DNA from: Planctomycetota bacterium
GTDB taxonomy: Bacteria; Planctomycetota; Planctomycetia; Gemmatales; Gemmataceae
Assembly (NCBI GenBank): GCA_021781415.1
Contig: JAJXWW010000144.1
Coordinates: 1-64,000, forward strand
Direction of reading: 5' to 3'
DNA: 64,000 nucleotides
This document shows positions 7,168 to 16,055 of the stretch, one piece after another. Made by a program: the position numbers and the translations under genes. Below the pieces are notes generated by a model. The model was not told where the DNA came from. It saw nothing but the letters and a program-made list of their open reading frames with translations, and searched no databases. The stretch's first letter is position 1. Each line of letters opens with the position of its first letter.

Positions 7168-7244
7168 CCCTTGCTCAACACGCTCCTCGCCGGTTACGAT
7201 AGGCTTACCTACCGATTGGTTCCGCCTCGCAACTAGGAGATGCC

Positions 7245-8597
7245 ATGACGCGCGATCCCGCCGTTCGTTGTCCCGGTCCTCGTCGCCTTTCGCGGCGGGA
7301 AATCCTGCAAGTCGGCGGGGCGAGCCTTCTCGGCCTCAGTCTGCCGCGGTTGTTGCAAGCGAGCGAAGGGCGAGCCACGAAAGCCGACTCTTGCATCTTG
7401 ATTTTTCTCAACGGCGGACCAAGCCATCTCGACATGTGGGACATGAAGCCGGACGCCCCGAAAGAAGTGCGCGGCGAGTTCAAGCCCATCGCCACCAGCG
7501 TGCCCGGCGTCCAATTCGGCGAACATCTGCCGCGCCTGGCCCAGCACATGCACCGCTGCACGTTGGTTCGCTCGGTGCATCACAGCGTCAACAACGCGCA
7601 CGCCGCCGCCGTCTACACCGGCCTGACCGGACACGATCGCGGCGAGATCGGCGGCGGAACCAAACCGACCGATCATCCGGCCATCGGCTCGGTGATGGGG
7701 TTGCTGCGGCCACCCAGCAAGCCGGTCGTGCCGTATGTGTCGATGCCGTACATCACCCAAGAAGGCGCGGGAGGTCCGCCGCAGCCCGGCTTCTTCGGCG
7801 GACTGTTGGGCAGGACGCGCGATCCGCTGTTCGTGTTGCGCAATCCCGATGCCCCGGACTTCGCCATGCCGGAATTGGGACTCGGCGCGGACATGAGCGC
7901 GGCCCGGATGCACTCACGGCGTCAATTGCTCGGCTCACTGCACGGCGGCGCGGACGACCGAACCACCGCCGAGATGACCGGCTTTCAGAGCAAGGCATTC
8001 GATCTGCTCGTCTCGTCGCAAACGCAGAAGGCGTTTCGCCTGGATCAAGAGCCGGCGGCGCTGCGCGATCGCTATGGCCGCAACATCTACGGGCAAAGCG
8101 TGTTGCTGGCCCGACGGCTGATCGAGTCCGGCACGCGCGTGGCCTGCATCTCGTGGGCACCGGACGCCAACGCCACCTGGGATACGCACGGCAACAACTT
8201 CGCCAGCCTCAAAACTCGGCTGCTGCCGCAACTCGACGCGGCGACGGCAAGCCTGTTGACCGACCTGGCGGAACGCGGACTACTGGAGCGCACCGTGGTG
8301 GCCATCATGGGCGAGTTTGGCCGTTCGCCCAAAATCAACGGCAACGCCGGACGCGATCATTGGAACTTCTGTTACAGTCTGCTGCTCGCCGGCGGCGGCT
8401 TCAAGGCCGGCTACGTCCACGGAGCCAGCGACAAGATCGGCGCGCGCCCCAGCCGCAATCCGGTCTCGCCCGCCGAAATCGTCGCCACCATCTACACCTG
8501 TTTGGGCATCGATCCCACGCAAGAGTTAACGGATCGCTTGGGGCGACCTTTTCCGCTCGTCCCCGGCGGCAAACCTCTCGCCGAATTGATGGCGTGA
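7245..8597 (+). CDS. DUF1501 family protein, Tat-exported
   Basis: A 450-residue member of the DUF1501/sulfatase-like family that is expanded in planctomycetes. The N-terminus carries a twin-arginine signal (SRREILQVGGASLLGLSLP). NGGPSHLDMWDMKP at about 45 is the family's opening motif, with IMGEFGRSPKING near 350 and a late H-W motif in the alkaline-phosphatase-like core. Substrates are unknown; the fold suggests metal-dependent hydrolysis in the periplasm. ATG 7245 follows AGGAG by five bases. The phosphotransferase-like gene follows after 7 bp and is probably co-transcribed. It lacks the usual DUF1549/DUF1553 partner, unlike the copy at 48.8 kb. Confidence 0.92.
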   Translation: MTRDPAVRCPGPRRLSRREILQVGGASLLGLSLPRLLQASEGRATKADSCILIFLNGGPSHLDMWDMKPDAPKEVRGEFKPIATSVPGVQFGEHLPRLAQHMHRCTLVRSVHHSVNNAHAAAVYTGLTGHDRGEIGGGTKPTDHPAIGSVMGLLRPPSKPVVPYVSMPYITQEGAGGPPQPGFFGGLLGRTRDPLFVLRNPDAPDFAMPELGLGADMSAARMHSRRQLLGSLHGGADDRTTAEMTGFQSKAFDLLVSSQTQKAFRLDQEPAALRDRYGRNIYGQSVLLARRLIESGTRVACISWAPDANATWDTHGNNFASLKTRLLPQLDAATASLLTDLAERGLLERTVVAIMGEFGRSPKINGNAGRDHWNFCYSLLLAGGGFKAGYVHGASDKIGARPSRNPVSPAEIVATIYTCLGIDPTQELTDRLGRPFPLVPGGKPLAELMA

Positions 8598-8604
8598 TTG
8601 CGAA

Positions 8605-9597
8605 ATGCCTTCTCCCCTCGATCTCGACGCCTCGGCGGTTCTGGCGCGCTATCCCTCGTTTTGCCGCCAGGCGACGCCGCTGCCGTTGGATCACGGCGGA
8701 TTCAGCGGCACCGCGCTATGGCATCTCGACGGCAGCGCCGGATCGTTTGGTCTGCGCGCCTGGCCGCCGACCGAAACCTGGGAGCGCGTGCGGTTTCGCC
8801 ATCGTCTGATGGTGACGGCACGCCGCGCCGGCTTATTGTTCGTCCCCACGGTTTTTGCCGCGCTGGACGGAGCAACGGTAGTCGAACGCGGCGGTCGTCT
8901 CTGGGACGTTTCCGAATGGATGCCCGGACGCGCCGACTTTCACCAGCACCCTTCCTCCGGCCGTCTCGAAACCGCCGCGAGCGCACTCGCCCAGTTGCAC
9001 GCCGTCTGGCGGAGCGTGCCGTGCGAACGAACCGGACCTTGTGCCGTGCAACGACGGTTGAACTTTCTCGACGAATGGCTGCGCCTCGTGCGATCCGGTT
9101 GGCGACCATCCCCTGAAGTTGCCGATCCGTTGCACCCATTGGTCGAACGCGCTTGGAGGATGCTGCCGTCCGCTCTCGAACGAGTGCCGTCCCGCTTGCA
9201 GCGCTGGCGCGACGATGCGCCGCGCTTGCAGCCTTGTCTATGCGATCTTTGGCACGATAACGTTCTCTTCGACGGCGACCGTCTGGGCGGCCTGATCGAC
9301 TATGGCGCGGTCAAGGTCGATCGCGTTGCCGTCGATGTGGCGCGGTTGCTCGGCAGTTTGGTCAAGGACGACGCCGACGGCTGGCGGTGCGGTTTGCAAG
9401 CCTATCGCCGTTATGCTTCGTTCTCGGCCGACGACGAGGAACTGGCTCGCGCTCTCGATCGAACCGGCGTTGCCCTGGGCGTTGCAAACTGGTTGCGCTG
9501 GTTATACCAAGAACATCGGCTCTTCACGGATCGAGACGCCGTGTCCCGCCGTCTGACCGAATTGGTGGAGCGCTTGCAAGGCGAACCGGCAGGATAA
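8605..9597 (+). CDS. aminoglycoside-phosphotransferase-like kinase
   Basis: A 330-residue soluble protein with the APH/choline-kinase fold (PF01636). The catalytic loop is CDLWHDNVLFDGDRL at about 215-228 (H-D-N), followed by the metal-binding segment LIDYGAVKVDRVAVD. The N-terminal lobe has FSGTALWHL. Family members phosphorylate small molecules such as aminoglycosides, homoserine or choline; the substrate here is not evident and antibiotic resistance should not be assumed. It starts 7 bp after the DUF1501 gene without a clear ribosome binding site, so it probably depends on coupling. Confidence 0.85.
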   Translation: MPSPLDLDASAVLARYPSFCRQATPLPLDHGGFSGTALWHLDGSAGSFGLRAWPPTETWERVRFRHRLMVTARRAGLLFVPTVFAALDGATVVERGGRLWDVSEWMPGRADFHQHPSSGRLETAASALAQLHAVWRSVPCERTGPCAVQRRLNFLDEWLRLVRSGWRPSPEVADPLHPLVERAWRMLPSALERVPSRLQRWRDDAPRLQPCLCDLWHDNVLFDGDRLGGLIDYGAVKVDRVAVDVARLLGSLVKDDADGWRCGLQAYRRYASFSADDEELARALDRTGVALGVANWLRWLYQEHRLFTDRDAVSRRLTELVERLQGEPAG

Positions 9598-9631
9598 TCT
9601 GCCTCCACCGCCAAGAATGCCGGACGCGAGG

Positions 9632-12600
9632 CTACTTCCGTTCGATGGAGGGGGACGGCAATTTGTCCGAACGACCCTCTTTCTTATCCTTGTCCTTGGC
9701 AGGGAACAACGGGGCTTTTGTATCACCCTGCCCCAACCGCGCGGCGTCCAGATTCTTCCGAACGACGTCAGAGAAGGGATCGTTCGACCTGCTTTCGCCC
9801 ACCGTGGTGAAAGGCGTGTCGAATTCTTCTACCGATGGATTCGCGGTTTCCGACGGCAGTATCGATTCGCTTTCTTCAAGCTGATATATCTCCTCACGCT
9901 CCGTGGATGAAGACGGATCGGAGTCCGTGGTATTCAGCACCCCCAGGCCTGCGGCATCCAAGTCGCCCTCGGGTTGCGCGGCGGACGTATGGAGTCGCGC
10001 GGCTTGCAGTAGATCGGCGATGGCTTTGTCGTACTCATTCTTCCGCAGATAAACAGCACCGCGCAAGACATAAGCCGGGTGTTGGTCGGGAGAGAGCCGG
10101 ATGGCTTCGACGCAGTCGGCCAGAGCCTTGTCGTACTGTTGGATGTTAATGAGAGCGTAAGCGCGTCCGAGAAAATAGCGAGAATTATTCGGCTCACAAC
10201 GGATTGCGTCGTTCAAATGCTGAACCGCCTCGGCGTACCGTCTCTCAAGAATGCAAGCACAGCCGCACTCGGCATTTGCCTCACCACATTTGGGATCGAG
10301 GCGAATGGCCTCCTGGAAGTCTTTCTTCGCCGCCTCGATTTCACCGTACTTCTGGCGACATCTCCCGCGCAGAACATATGCGGAAGCATTTCGTGGATTA
10401 TGAAGAATCAATACATCGCAATCGGCAATCGAATGCTTGAGGAAGCCGGCCTGGAAATAGGCGTTCGCCCGCGCATAAACGTCTTCCTCCGACGGATGAG
10501 CGCGAATCGTCTTCGTGAGGTCTTCGATGGCCCTTCGGAAATTGCCGGATTTCAAATAGCACATGCCCCGCCAATAATAGGCGGCGACGCCGCGATCGGG
10601 ATTCAGTCGAATCGCCTCGGTGAGTTCGGTCGCGGCACGATTCCATTCTGCTTTACGGTAGAGGGCGGTGCCGAGGAACAATCGAATATGAAAGTTTTTC
10701 GGATCGAGTCGAACGGCTTCGGTGAGGTCGTCTAGGGCCAAGTCGTACTTTCGCTCCACCATTTGGATCCAACCGCGCCGCGTGAACGCCTTGGCGTCGC
10801 GCGGATTGTGTTGAATCGCCTCGGTGCATTCCGCCATTACCTTGAAATACACCTTCTCGGTCTGATAGTGGAAATTATATATTTTCTCCGATATGGTGTT
10901 CGCCGAAATCCGCATAATATAAGATTGCGGCTCCGCGGAGAGATTCGATTGGACGCGACTTGTTTGCGATAGGCCAGAGTCGGCCTCGCCGGCAGTGGAT
11001 AGCATTTCAAGTGACTTGCATCGTTCGGCTTCGGCCTTGTCGTATTCTCCTAACAATAAATAGAGAGACCGCAGAAAATCGTGATAATTTCCATCTTGTG
11101 GTCTAAGACGGATCGCCTCTTCGAGATCCGCCACTGCTTCCTTCCATTCGCATTTCAAATAGTGTACGATTGCTCGGTCATGGAACACGACCGCATTCGC
11201 TGGCCGAAGACGGATCGCCTCGTTGAGTTCGGCGAGAACTTGGACGTAGTCTCCCTTCGAAAGATTAATAAAACCGTGAAGAAAACAATTCTGATCGTTC
11301 TTCCCTTCCAAACGAACGATCTCGTCGTAATCCACAAACGCGCCATCGTAATTTGCTTTATTCACATGAATTCCAGCCATAATGTATTTGAAATCGACAT
11401 TCCTCGGCTCAAGTCGAAGCAGTTCCCGTGCATCGGCCTCTGCTCTGTCGAACTCGCCGTCTTCGAGATAAGCAGCGATGCGGCATAAGAAACATTCGGC
11501 GCTTTTCGGATTGAGCCGAATCGCCTCGGTGAAATCGGCGAGAGCGCGCTTCCGATCTCCCATACAACGGTACGCGGTGCCTCGGAAGACGTGGATGCGG
11601 AAATTCTTAGTATCGAGACGAGTTGCTTCGGTTAAATCGGCGACCGCCCGGTCGAATTTTCGGTCCACGAGGCGAATCCAACCGCGCCGCGTGAAGGCCT
11701 TGGCGTCGCGCGGATTGCGCCGAATGGCCTCGCTGCATTCCGCAATCGCTTTGAGTGTTGCTTTCTCCGATAAATCACCGAGTATCTCCCATCGGTCACC
11801 ATTCTTACGCTTCAACTCAATGCGGAATCCGGAAGAGACGGCTTGAGTTCTTTTGCAGCTTTTAACCGCGGCACGATCCGCGTCGGCCTTGTCGTATTCC
11901 CCCATCCATTCGTACAGCCGGCTTCGCTTTTCATAGCTCAGCCCGAGTTGCGCATTGAGACGGATGGCTTCGTTATAATCCGCCAAAGCCTCGGCAAAGT
12001 CGCCTTCGCTAAAATGGTAATTGCCTCGAAGGAAGAATCCTTCATCGAGATTTGGGTTTGCGCGGATCAGTTCGTCGCAATCGGTCGCGACTCGATCGAG
12101 GTCATTTTGATGGAAGTGATTTGCAGTCAACAACAGATAAGAATTGACGCTTTTTGGGTCATATCGCAGAGCTTCCTTGGCATCGTCGATACTTTTGTGA
12201 ATGTCGCCTCGTCGATAGTGAATGAAGCTGCGAGCGGTCAAAGCGGCGGCGCTTTTAGGATCCAATTTTAGCGCTGCTCGACAATCCGCGAGAGCCTTTT
12301 CGGGTTCGTGGAGCTGCATATACGCATAAGCGCGGGCCACATAGGTTGACGCCTCTTTCGGCTTGAGCCGCAGGTCTTCACTGAAATCGCGGATCGCATT
12401 GGTGGGATTACCATTTAAATCAAATGCATAACCGCGCAAGTAATATGCCCGACCGTTTTTCGGATCCAAGCGAATCGCTTCATCGCAATCGGCGAGAGCC
12501 TCGTCGATCTCTCCTCGTCTGAGATACACATAAGCTCGATTGACAAATGCTTTAACACATTTCGCATCCGTCGCAATCGCTTGGTTGAAATCCACCATCG

Positions 12601-12925
12601 CCCTGTTGTACTCGCCTCTCGCGCCGTAGATCGCCCCGCGTGTGGAAAAAGCGAGCGGGTCCAGCGGATCGAGACGGATTGCTTCATCCACATCGGCCAG
12701 GGCTGGATCGTCTTTATCGAGACAATAATAGGCTCTGGCGCGTCCCGTGTAACTCGCGGCATCCGACGGATTGGCCTCGATCGCTTTGGAGAAAGCGGCG
12801 ACGGCCCTGTCGTACTCTTTCTTTTCCAGCGCCTCCCGGCCTTGACGCGCGAAATCTTCGCCGAATGCCAAGGGGGGAAACAGAAGGAGCAAGGGAACCA
12901 GACAAACCGAACGAAACGAAGTCAT
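9632..12925 (-). CDS. secreted giant tetratricopeptide-repeat protein
   Basis: A 1097-residue protein made almost entirely of TPR units (more than twenty, each about 34 residues, with the recurring phrase AIRLDPK). ATG 12925 is chosen because it opens a signal peptide (SVCLVPLLLLFPPLAFGE). Two non-repeat spacers interrupt the array near residues 360-390 and 640-700; the segments following them start with the same phrase NPRDAKAFTRRGWI, suggesting internal duplication of a large block. The C-terminus is acidic and serine/threonine-rich. TPR arrays bind other proteins; this one presumably acts in the periplasm or at the cell surface. Confidence 0.9.
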   Translation of the reverse strand: MTSFRSVCLVPLLLLFPPLAFGEDFARQGREALEKKEYDRAVAAFSKAIEANPSDAASYTGRARAYYCLDKDDPALADVDEAIRLDPLDPLAFSTRGAIYGARGEYNRAMVDFNQAIATDAKCVKAFVNRAYVYLRRGEIDEALADCDEAIRLDPKNGRAYYLRGYAFDLNGNPTNAIRDFSEDLRLKPKEASTYVARAYAYMQLHEPEKALADCRAALKLDPKSAAALTARSFIHYRRGDIHKSIDDAKEALRYDPKSVNSYLLLTANHFHQNDLDRVATDCDELIRANPNLDEGFFLRGNYHFSEGDFAEALADYNEAIRLNAQLGLSYEKRSRLYEWMGEYDKADADRAAVKSCKRTQAVSSGFRIELKRKNGDRWEILGDLSEKATLKAIAECSEAIRRNPRDAKAFTRRGWIRLVDRKFDRAVADLTEATRLDTKNFRIHVFRGTAYRCMGDRKRALADFTEAIRLNPKSAECFLCRIAAYLEDGEFDRAEADARELLRLEPRNVDFKYIMAGIHVNKANYDGAFVDYDEIVRLEGKNDQNCFLHGFINLSKGDYVQVLAELNEAIRLRPANAVVFHDRAIVHYLKCEWKEAVADLEEAIRLRPQDGNYHDFLRSLYLLLGEYDKAEAERCKSLEMLSTAGEADSGLSQTSRVQSNLSAEPQSYIMRISANTISEKIYNFHYQTEKVYFKVMAECTEAIQHNPRDAKAFTRRGWIQMVERKYDLALDDLTEAVRLDPKNFHIRLFLGTALYRKAEWNRAATELTEAIRLNPDRGVAAYYWRGMCYLKSGNFRRAIEDLTKTIRAHPSEEDVYARANAYFQAGFLKHSIADCDVLILHNPRNASAYVLRGRCRQKYGEIEAAKKDFQEAIRLDPKCGEANAECGCACILERRYAEAVQHLNDAIRCEPNNSRYFLGRAYALINIQQYDKALADCVEAIRLSPDQHPAYVLRGAVYLRKNEYDKAIADLLQAARLHTSAAQPEGDLDAAGLGVLNTTDSDPSSSTEREEIYQLEESESILPSETANPSVEEFDTPFTTVGESRSNDPFSDVVRKNLDAARLGQGDTKAPLFPAKDKDKKEGRSDKLPSPSIERK

Positions 12926-12989
12926 CGAACGACCTCGCAATGGAAGAGGATGGGCGGATGAGAGGAAATAGCAATCCCTCCCTATCTCG

Positions 12990-13173
12990 TCTAGCCCAGA
13001 TTGCGCGCCACGGAGAGCGCAGGATAAGAAAGATAGATGAGTTAGGCACACCGGCCTCGCTTGTCGCCGCGGCAAACTCGTTCGACCCTCTATGAGCTTA
13101 AACTCTTGAGAGTCAATTTTTGTATTTTCTCTGCGATTTCCGCGATCTCCGTGGCGACCTATTCGGGTTAGTA
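12990..13173. repeat. interspersed repeat, copy 1
   Basis: About 180 bp upstream of the TPR gene that match 40061-40231 along their length: GCCCAGATTGCGC, then GAGTTA, CACCGGCCTCGC, TGTCGCCG, CTCGTTCGACCCTC, TGAG, TAAACTCTTGAGA and a tail of TGCGATTTCCGCGATCTCCG type. The tail recurs alone at 63165-63221. Confidence 0.75.
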
Positions 13174-13201
13174 CCGGGGAGAGGGGAGCACTGCGGTAGC
13201 G

Positions 13202-14122
13202 TTAGCTATCGGTGTCGCGGAGCAGGCGAAATAAGGCCGCCGCCGCCTGAGTGGAGGTTACGGTGCCTCGCTCCCAGGCGGCGAGAAGCTGTTGCAATTC
13301 GGGATGCGCTTCGACGGCGGCAAATCGGGCCGTCAAGGTCTGTTGTGCCAGCAGCAGCAAATCGCGCCCGCGTTTTTGTCGACCGCGACGCAAGGGTAGC
13401 GAGGCGATGGTTTGCCATAACTCGGCCAGTCCCGCGCCGGTGCGCGAACTGACGCGCAACACGGGAGCGACCGGCCCGGTTCCCAAGGAGAGGGTGGCCA
13501 ACACCTGCGCCTCGACGCGCTCCGCGCCGGACAGATCGGCTTTATGAATGACGATGGCGTCGGCGACTTCGAGCAGACCCGCTTTTTCCCACTGCAAATC
13601 GTCGCCGGTTTCCGGCTGCAAGAGCAGTACGAGGACATCGACCCATTCGCGCACCACGGTGTCGCCCTGTCCCGCGCCCACCGTTTCGATCAGCACCACG
13701 TCGAAGCCGAACGCTTCAAACAAGTGAACGAGCGCGGGCAGATGCTCGGCCAAGGCTCCGTGGCCTCCGGCGGCGGCGAGGCTGCGGATAAAGACGCCGT
13801 CGTCGTCGGGCCGAGCCGTCATGCGGAAGCGGTCGCCGAGGAGCGCGCCGCCGCTCAGCGGACTTTGTGGATCGCAAGCCAGCACGGCGACGCTCTGGCC
13901 CCGTTGGCGAATCGTCTCGATCGACTTGCCGACTAGCGTGCTTTTGCCGACGCCGCCGCTGCCGGTGAAGGCGACCACGCGCGCCGGCTTGGCCGTTTCG
14001 CCGACGCCGGTGAGAATCTCTTCGATGCGTTCGCCGCGCGCCACCGTGCTGAGGAGTCGAGACAGAGCCAAGCGGTCGCGCTGGCGGAAGCGTTCCAACA
14101 GCGTTTCAAGCATGGCCGGCAC
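13202..14122 (-). CDS. meaB: MeaB/ArgK-type GTPase, methylmalonyl-CoA mutase chaperone
   Basis: A 306-residue G3E-family P-loop GTPase. Walker [10 protein letters not shown] is at about 53-61, switch segments DPQSP and ETVGAGQ follow, and the guanine-specificity motif is VIHKADL. MeaB escorts adenosylcobalamin into methylmalonyl-CoA mutase and protects it from inactivation, in propionate and branched-chain amino acid catabolism. It overlaps the 3' end of the B12-binding subunit gene by 8-17 nt depending on whether ATG 14113 or 14122 is used, so the two are coupled. The large catalytic mutase subunit is not in this window. Confidence 0.93.
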   Translation of the reverse strand: MPAMLETLLERFRQRDRLALSRLLSTVARGERIEEILTGVGETAKPARVVAFTGSGGVGKSTLVGKSIETIRQRGQSVAVLACDPQSPLSGGALLGDRFRMTARPDDDGVFIRSLAAAGGHGALAEHLPALVHLFEAFGFDVVLIETVGAGQGDTVVREWVDVLVLLLQPETGDDLQWEKAGLLEVADAIVIHKADLSGAERVEAQVLATLSLGTGPVAPVLRVSSRTGAGLAELWQTIASLPLRRGRQKRGRDLLLLAQQTLTARFAAVEAHPELQQLLAAWERGTVTSTQAAAALFRLLRDTDS

Positions 14123-14516
14123 CGCTGCGCTCCTGGAGAAAGGTCACGATCTCCGGCAACGACGTGCCGGGACCGAAGATGCGCGCCACGCCCATCTCCC
14201 GCAATTTCGGAATATCCCCCTCCGGAATGATGCCGCCGACCAGAACGCCGACGTGTTCCAACCCCGCCCCGCGCAGCAATTGCAGCACGCGCGGCACCAG
14301 CGTCATGTGCGCCCCGCTGAGGAGACTCAAACCGAGCCAGTCGGCGTCCTCTTCGGCCACGGCTCGGACCACCGCTTCCGGCGTCTGCCATAGTCCGGCA
14401 TAGATCACCTGCATCCCGGCATCGCGCAGGGCGCGGGCAACCACCTTAATGCCGCGGTCGTGGCCATCGAGTCCGACCTTGGCCAACACGACGCGCACGG
14501 GGGGGGAATCGGCCAT
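14106..14516 (-). CDS. cobalamin-binding (small) subunit of an acyl-CoA mutase
   Basis: A 136-residue stand-alone B12-binding domain (PF02310; methylmalonyl-CoA mutase C-terminal type). The signature D-x-H-x-x-G occurs as [16 protein letters not shown] at about 16-31; the histidine ligates cobalt in base-off/His-on cobalamin. [10 protein letters not shown] and GGIIPEGD follow as in other mutase small subunits. Together with the overlapping MeaB gene it forms the assembly part of a split mutase. The substrate (methylmalonyl-, isobutyryl- or ethylmalonyl-CoA) cannot be told without the large subunit. Confidence 0.93.
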   Translation of the reverse strand: MADSPPVRVVLAKVGLDGHDRGIKVVARALRDAGMQVIYAGLWQTPEAVVRAVAEEDADWLGLSLLSGAHMTLVPRVLQLLRGAGLEHVGVLVGGIIPEGDIPKLREMGVARIFGPGTSLPEIVTFLQERSGAGHA

Positions 14517-14530
14517 CTCTATCCCTCAAT

Positions 14531-15115
14531 TCACTCGAAGAATCGCCTCACGGGTAGGTGCAAGTCCGGCAACACGTCGGGGACGGTCAACTCCCGATCG
14601 GACGAGAAGGTCTGCATCTCTTCTTCGTTGCGATAGACGTGGCATCGCTCCGTCATTTGATCGAGAACGCAGACGACGGTGACGCCGGCCGACAGATACT
14701 CGGCAACCTTCGCCAAGATCGCGCTCCAACGATCGGTCGGCGAACGGACCTCGAAGATCAATTCCGGTACGACGGGCAGATAACCTTGAGGCAATGGGCC
14801 GGAGGGGATTCGCGCGTAACTGTAAAATGCCACATCGCCTCCCCGCACCGTGTCTGGACCGCGCTCGGTGCGAACTCCCGAATCGTTGCTGACAACGTGT
14901 CCCAGATGGTTCTCGTCCGCGAAATTGCCGATCAGACGAACGACCTTTGCGCAGATTTGACCGTGACGCGGCGCGGGCAAGTTCATGGAAACAACTCTCC
15001 CTCGTACTAATTCCTTGGGCCGTCCGTCGTTGGGAAGACGCAAAAAATCCTCCGCCGTCATCGGTGCCTTTTGGGCCTCCTCGATCACCAACGGTTCGAC
15101 AATCGCGCCGGCCAT
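14531..15115 (-). CDS. Uma2 family (DUF820) putative endonuclease
   Basis: A 194-residue protein of the Uma2/DUF820 family, a PD-(D/E)XK-like fold abundant in cyanobacteria and planctomycetes. ATG 15115 is chosen because AGGAGG lies seven bases before it. The family opening MTAEDFLRLP occurs at about 20, then the helix HGQICAKVVRLIG, and the core strands GGDVAFYS and LIFEVRSPTDR, where D and E-x-R occupy the nuclease-like positions. Biological role is unknown; many copies are thought to be mobile or selfish. It ends 15 bp before the B12-subunit gene. Confidence 0.9.
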   Translation of the reverse strand: MAGAIVEPLVIEEAQKAPMTAEDFLRLPNDGRPKELVRGRVVSMNLPAPRHGQICAKVVRLIGNFADENHLGHVVSNDSGVRTERGPDTVRGGDVAFYSYARIPSGPLPQGYLPVVPELIFEVRSPTDRWSAILAKVAEYLSAGVTVVCVLDQMTERCHVYRNEEEMQTFSSDRELTVPDVLPDLHLPVRRFFE

Positions 15116-15479
15116 GGTCGTCCCTCCTCTTCTCGAAAAATACTTCTTCCCGCCGAACAAGCCATTGGAAGCCGCGCCCTCTCACTCAATGTAACGTCGT
15201 TCGCGGTTCGATGCAAACCGAGTCGTTCGCCAAAAAATGGTGAACGCGCGCCTACGCCCCTTGTCTTTCGCCCTCGGTGCGCCTATAAATATCTACTATT
15301 GGACGTTTCAACACGAAGTTGAACTTACTACGACTCTTTTTTTGTGCGCAAGGAAGCAACCCACCGCCACGACACACCGCGACTTCAGAAGCATCCATTC
15401 ACGCATTCTACATGGGAGGGAATCTCCGCGTGTGAGATTCTCGTCAGGAAGTTCTTTTGGCTCAAGGAGGTAGCTACAC
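15116..15479. other. divergent intergenic region with CsrA leader
   Basis: No gene. It separates the minus-strand Uma2 gene from csrA. The csrA-proximal 70 bases hold a hairpin and GGA motifs (described separately). A T-rich stretch near 15330-15345 may belong to a promoter but no consensus pair is clear. Confidence 0.6.
15414..15470 (+). promoter_or_regulatory. csrA leader with hairpin and three GGA motifs
   Basis: A perfect 7-bp stem GAATCTC-CGCGTGT-GAGATTC at 15420-15440 is flanked by GGGAGGG on its 5' side and TCAGGAAG on its 3' side, and is followed by the ribosome binding site AAGGAGG (15464-15470). CsrA family proteins bind GGA motifs in leaders, so autorepression of translation is plausible. 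Confidence 0.55.
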
Positions 15480-15935
15480 ATGTTAGTCTTGGCCCGTCAA
15501 CTCAACGAACGCATCGTGTTGCCGACCGTGCCGGTGACGATTGAAGTGGTCGGCATCAAGCCCAACGGCGTTCGTCTCGGCATCGACGCACCCGCTTCGG
15601 TGACGATTTTACGCGAAGAAGTGTTGCGCCGCGGCAATGCCTCGATCGAGGACACACTCGTACCGCCCGAAGGCGACGCGGCGACGCGCCTGAATCGAAT
15701 CCGCCGCGTGCTGAACAATCGTCTGCAAACGGTGGCATTGAGTCTCGATTTACTCCGCGAACAACTGGAAGAGGCGGACGCCGATTCCCAGGCCATGCTT
15801 CGCCGTCTCGGAACCGAGGTGAAACGGCTCGACGAGCAACTCCGCGAGCTGTTGTCGCCGTCCGCTCCGTCGGTCCATGCTCCGCTGGATCTCGCGCCCT
15901 GTTTTGTCGTCGAGTCGGAAGAGTTCTCGATTTAG
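15480..15935 (+). CDS. csrA: CsrA carbon storage regulator with C-terminal helical extension
   Basis: A 151-residue protein. Residues 1-60 are a CsrA/RsmA RNA-binding domain (MLVLARQLNERIVL..., VRLGIDAP, ILREEV), which binds GGA motifs in mRNA leaders to control translation and stability. Bacterial CsrA is usually about 60-75 residues; the remaining 90 form a predicted coiled coil (RLNRIRRVLNNRLQTVALSL, then LRRLGTEVKRLDEQL) resembling a histidine-kinase dimerisation helix pair without the phospho-acceptor. Such extended CsrA proteins seem typical of planctomycetes. The start has a very strong AAGGAGG site nine bases upstream. Confidence 0.92.
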   Translation: MLVLARQLNERIVLPTVPVTIEVVGIKPNGVRLGIDAPASVTILREEVLRRGNASIEDTLVPPEGDAATRLNRIRRVLNNRLQTVALSLDLLREQLEEADADSQAMLRRLGTEVKRLDEQLRELLSPSAPSVHAPLDLAPCFVVESEEFSI

Positions 15936-16055
15936 CTGCGAAGGGCGGGATTGCCGAGAGATGCGCGTCGTAAGGACGCTCTTACCCCGTTGCGATAAGA
16001 TGACGGAGTGAGATGCACTTGCCGACGATTCGGCAATCCCAAAGGGGCCGCCTTC

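Noticed and set aside
7157-8809. A 550-codon plus-strand frame overlapping the DUF1501 gene
   Set aside because: It is very rich in arginine and has no family pattern, while the other frame has a Tat signal and DUF1501 motifs.
8605-9597. Antibiotic resistance by aminoglycoside phosphorylation
   Set aside because: The fold is shared by many kinases; nothing in the sequence or neighbours indicates an aminoglycoside substrate.
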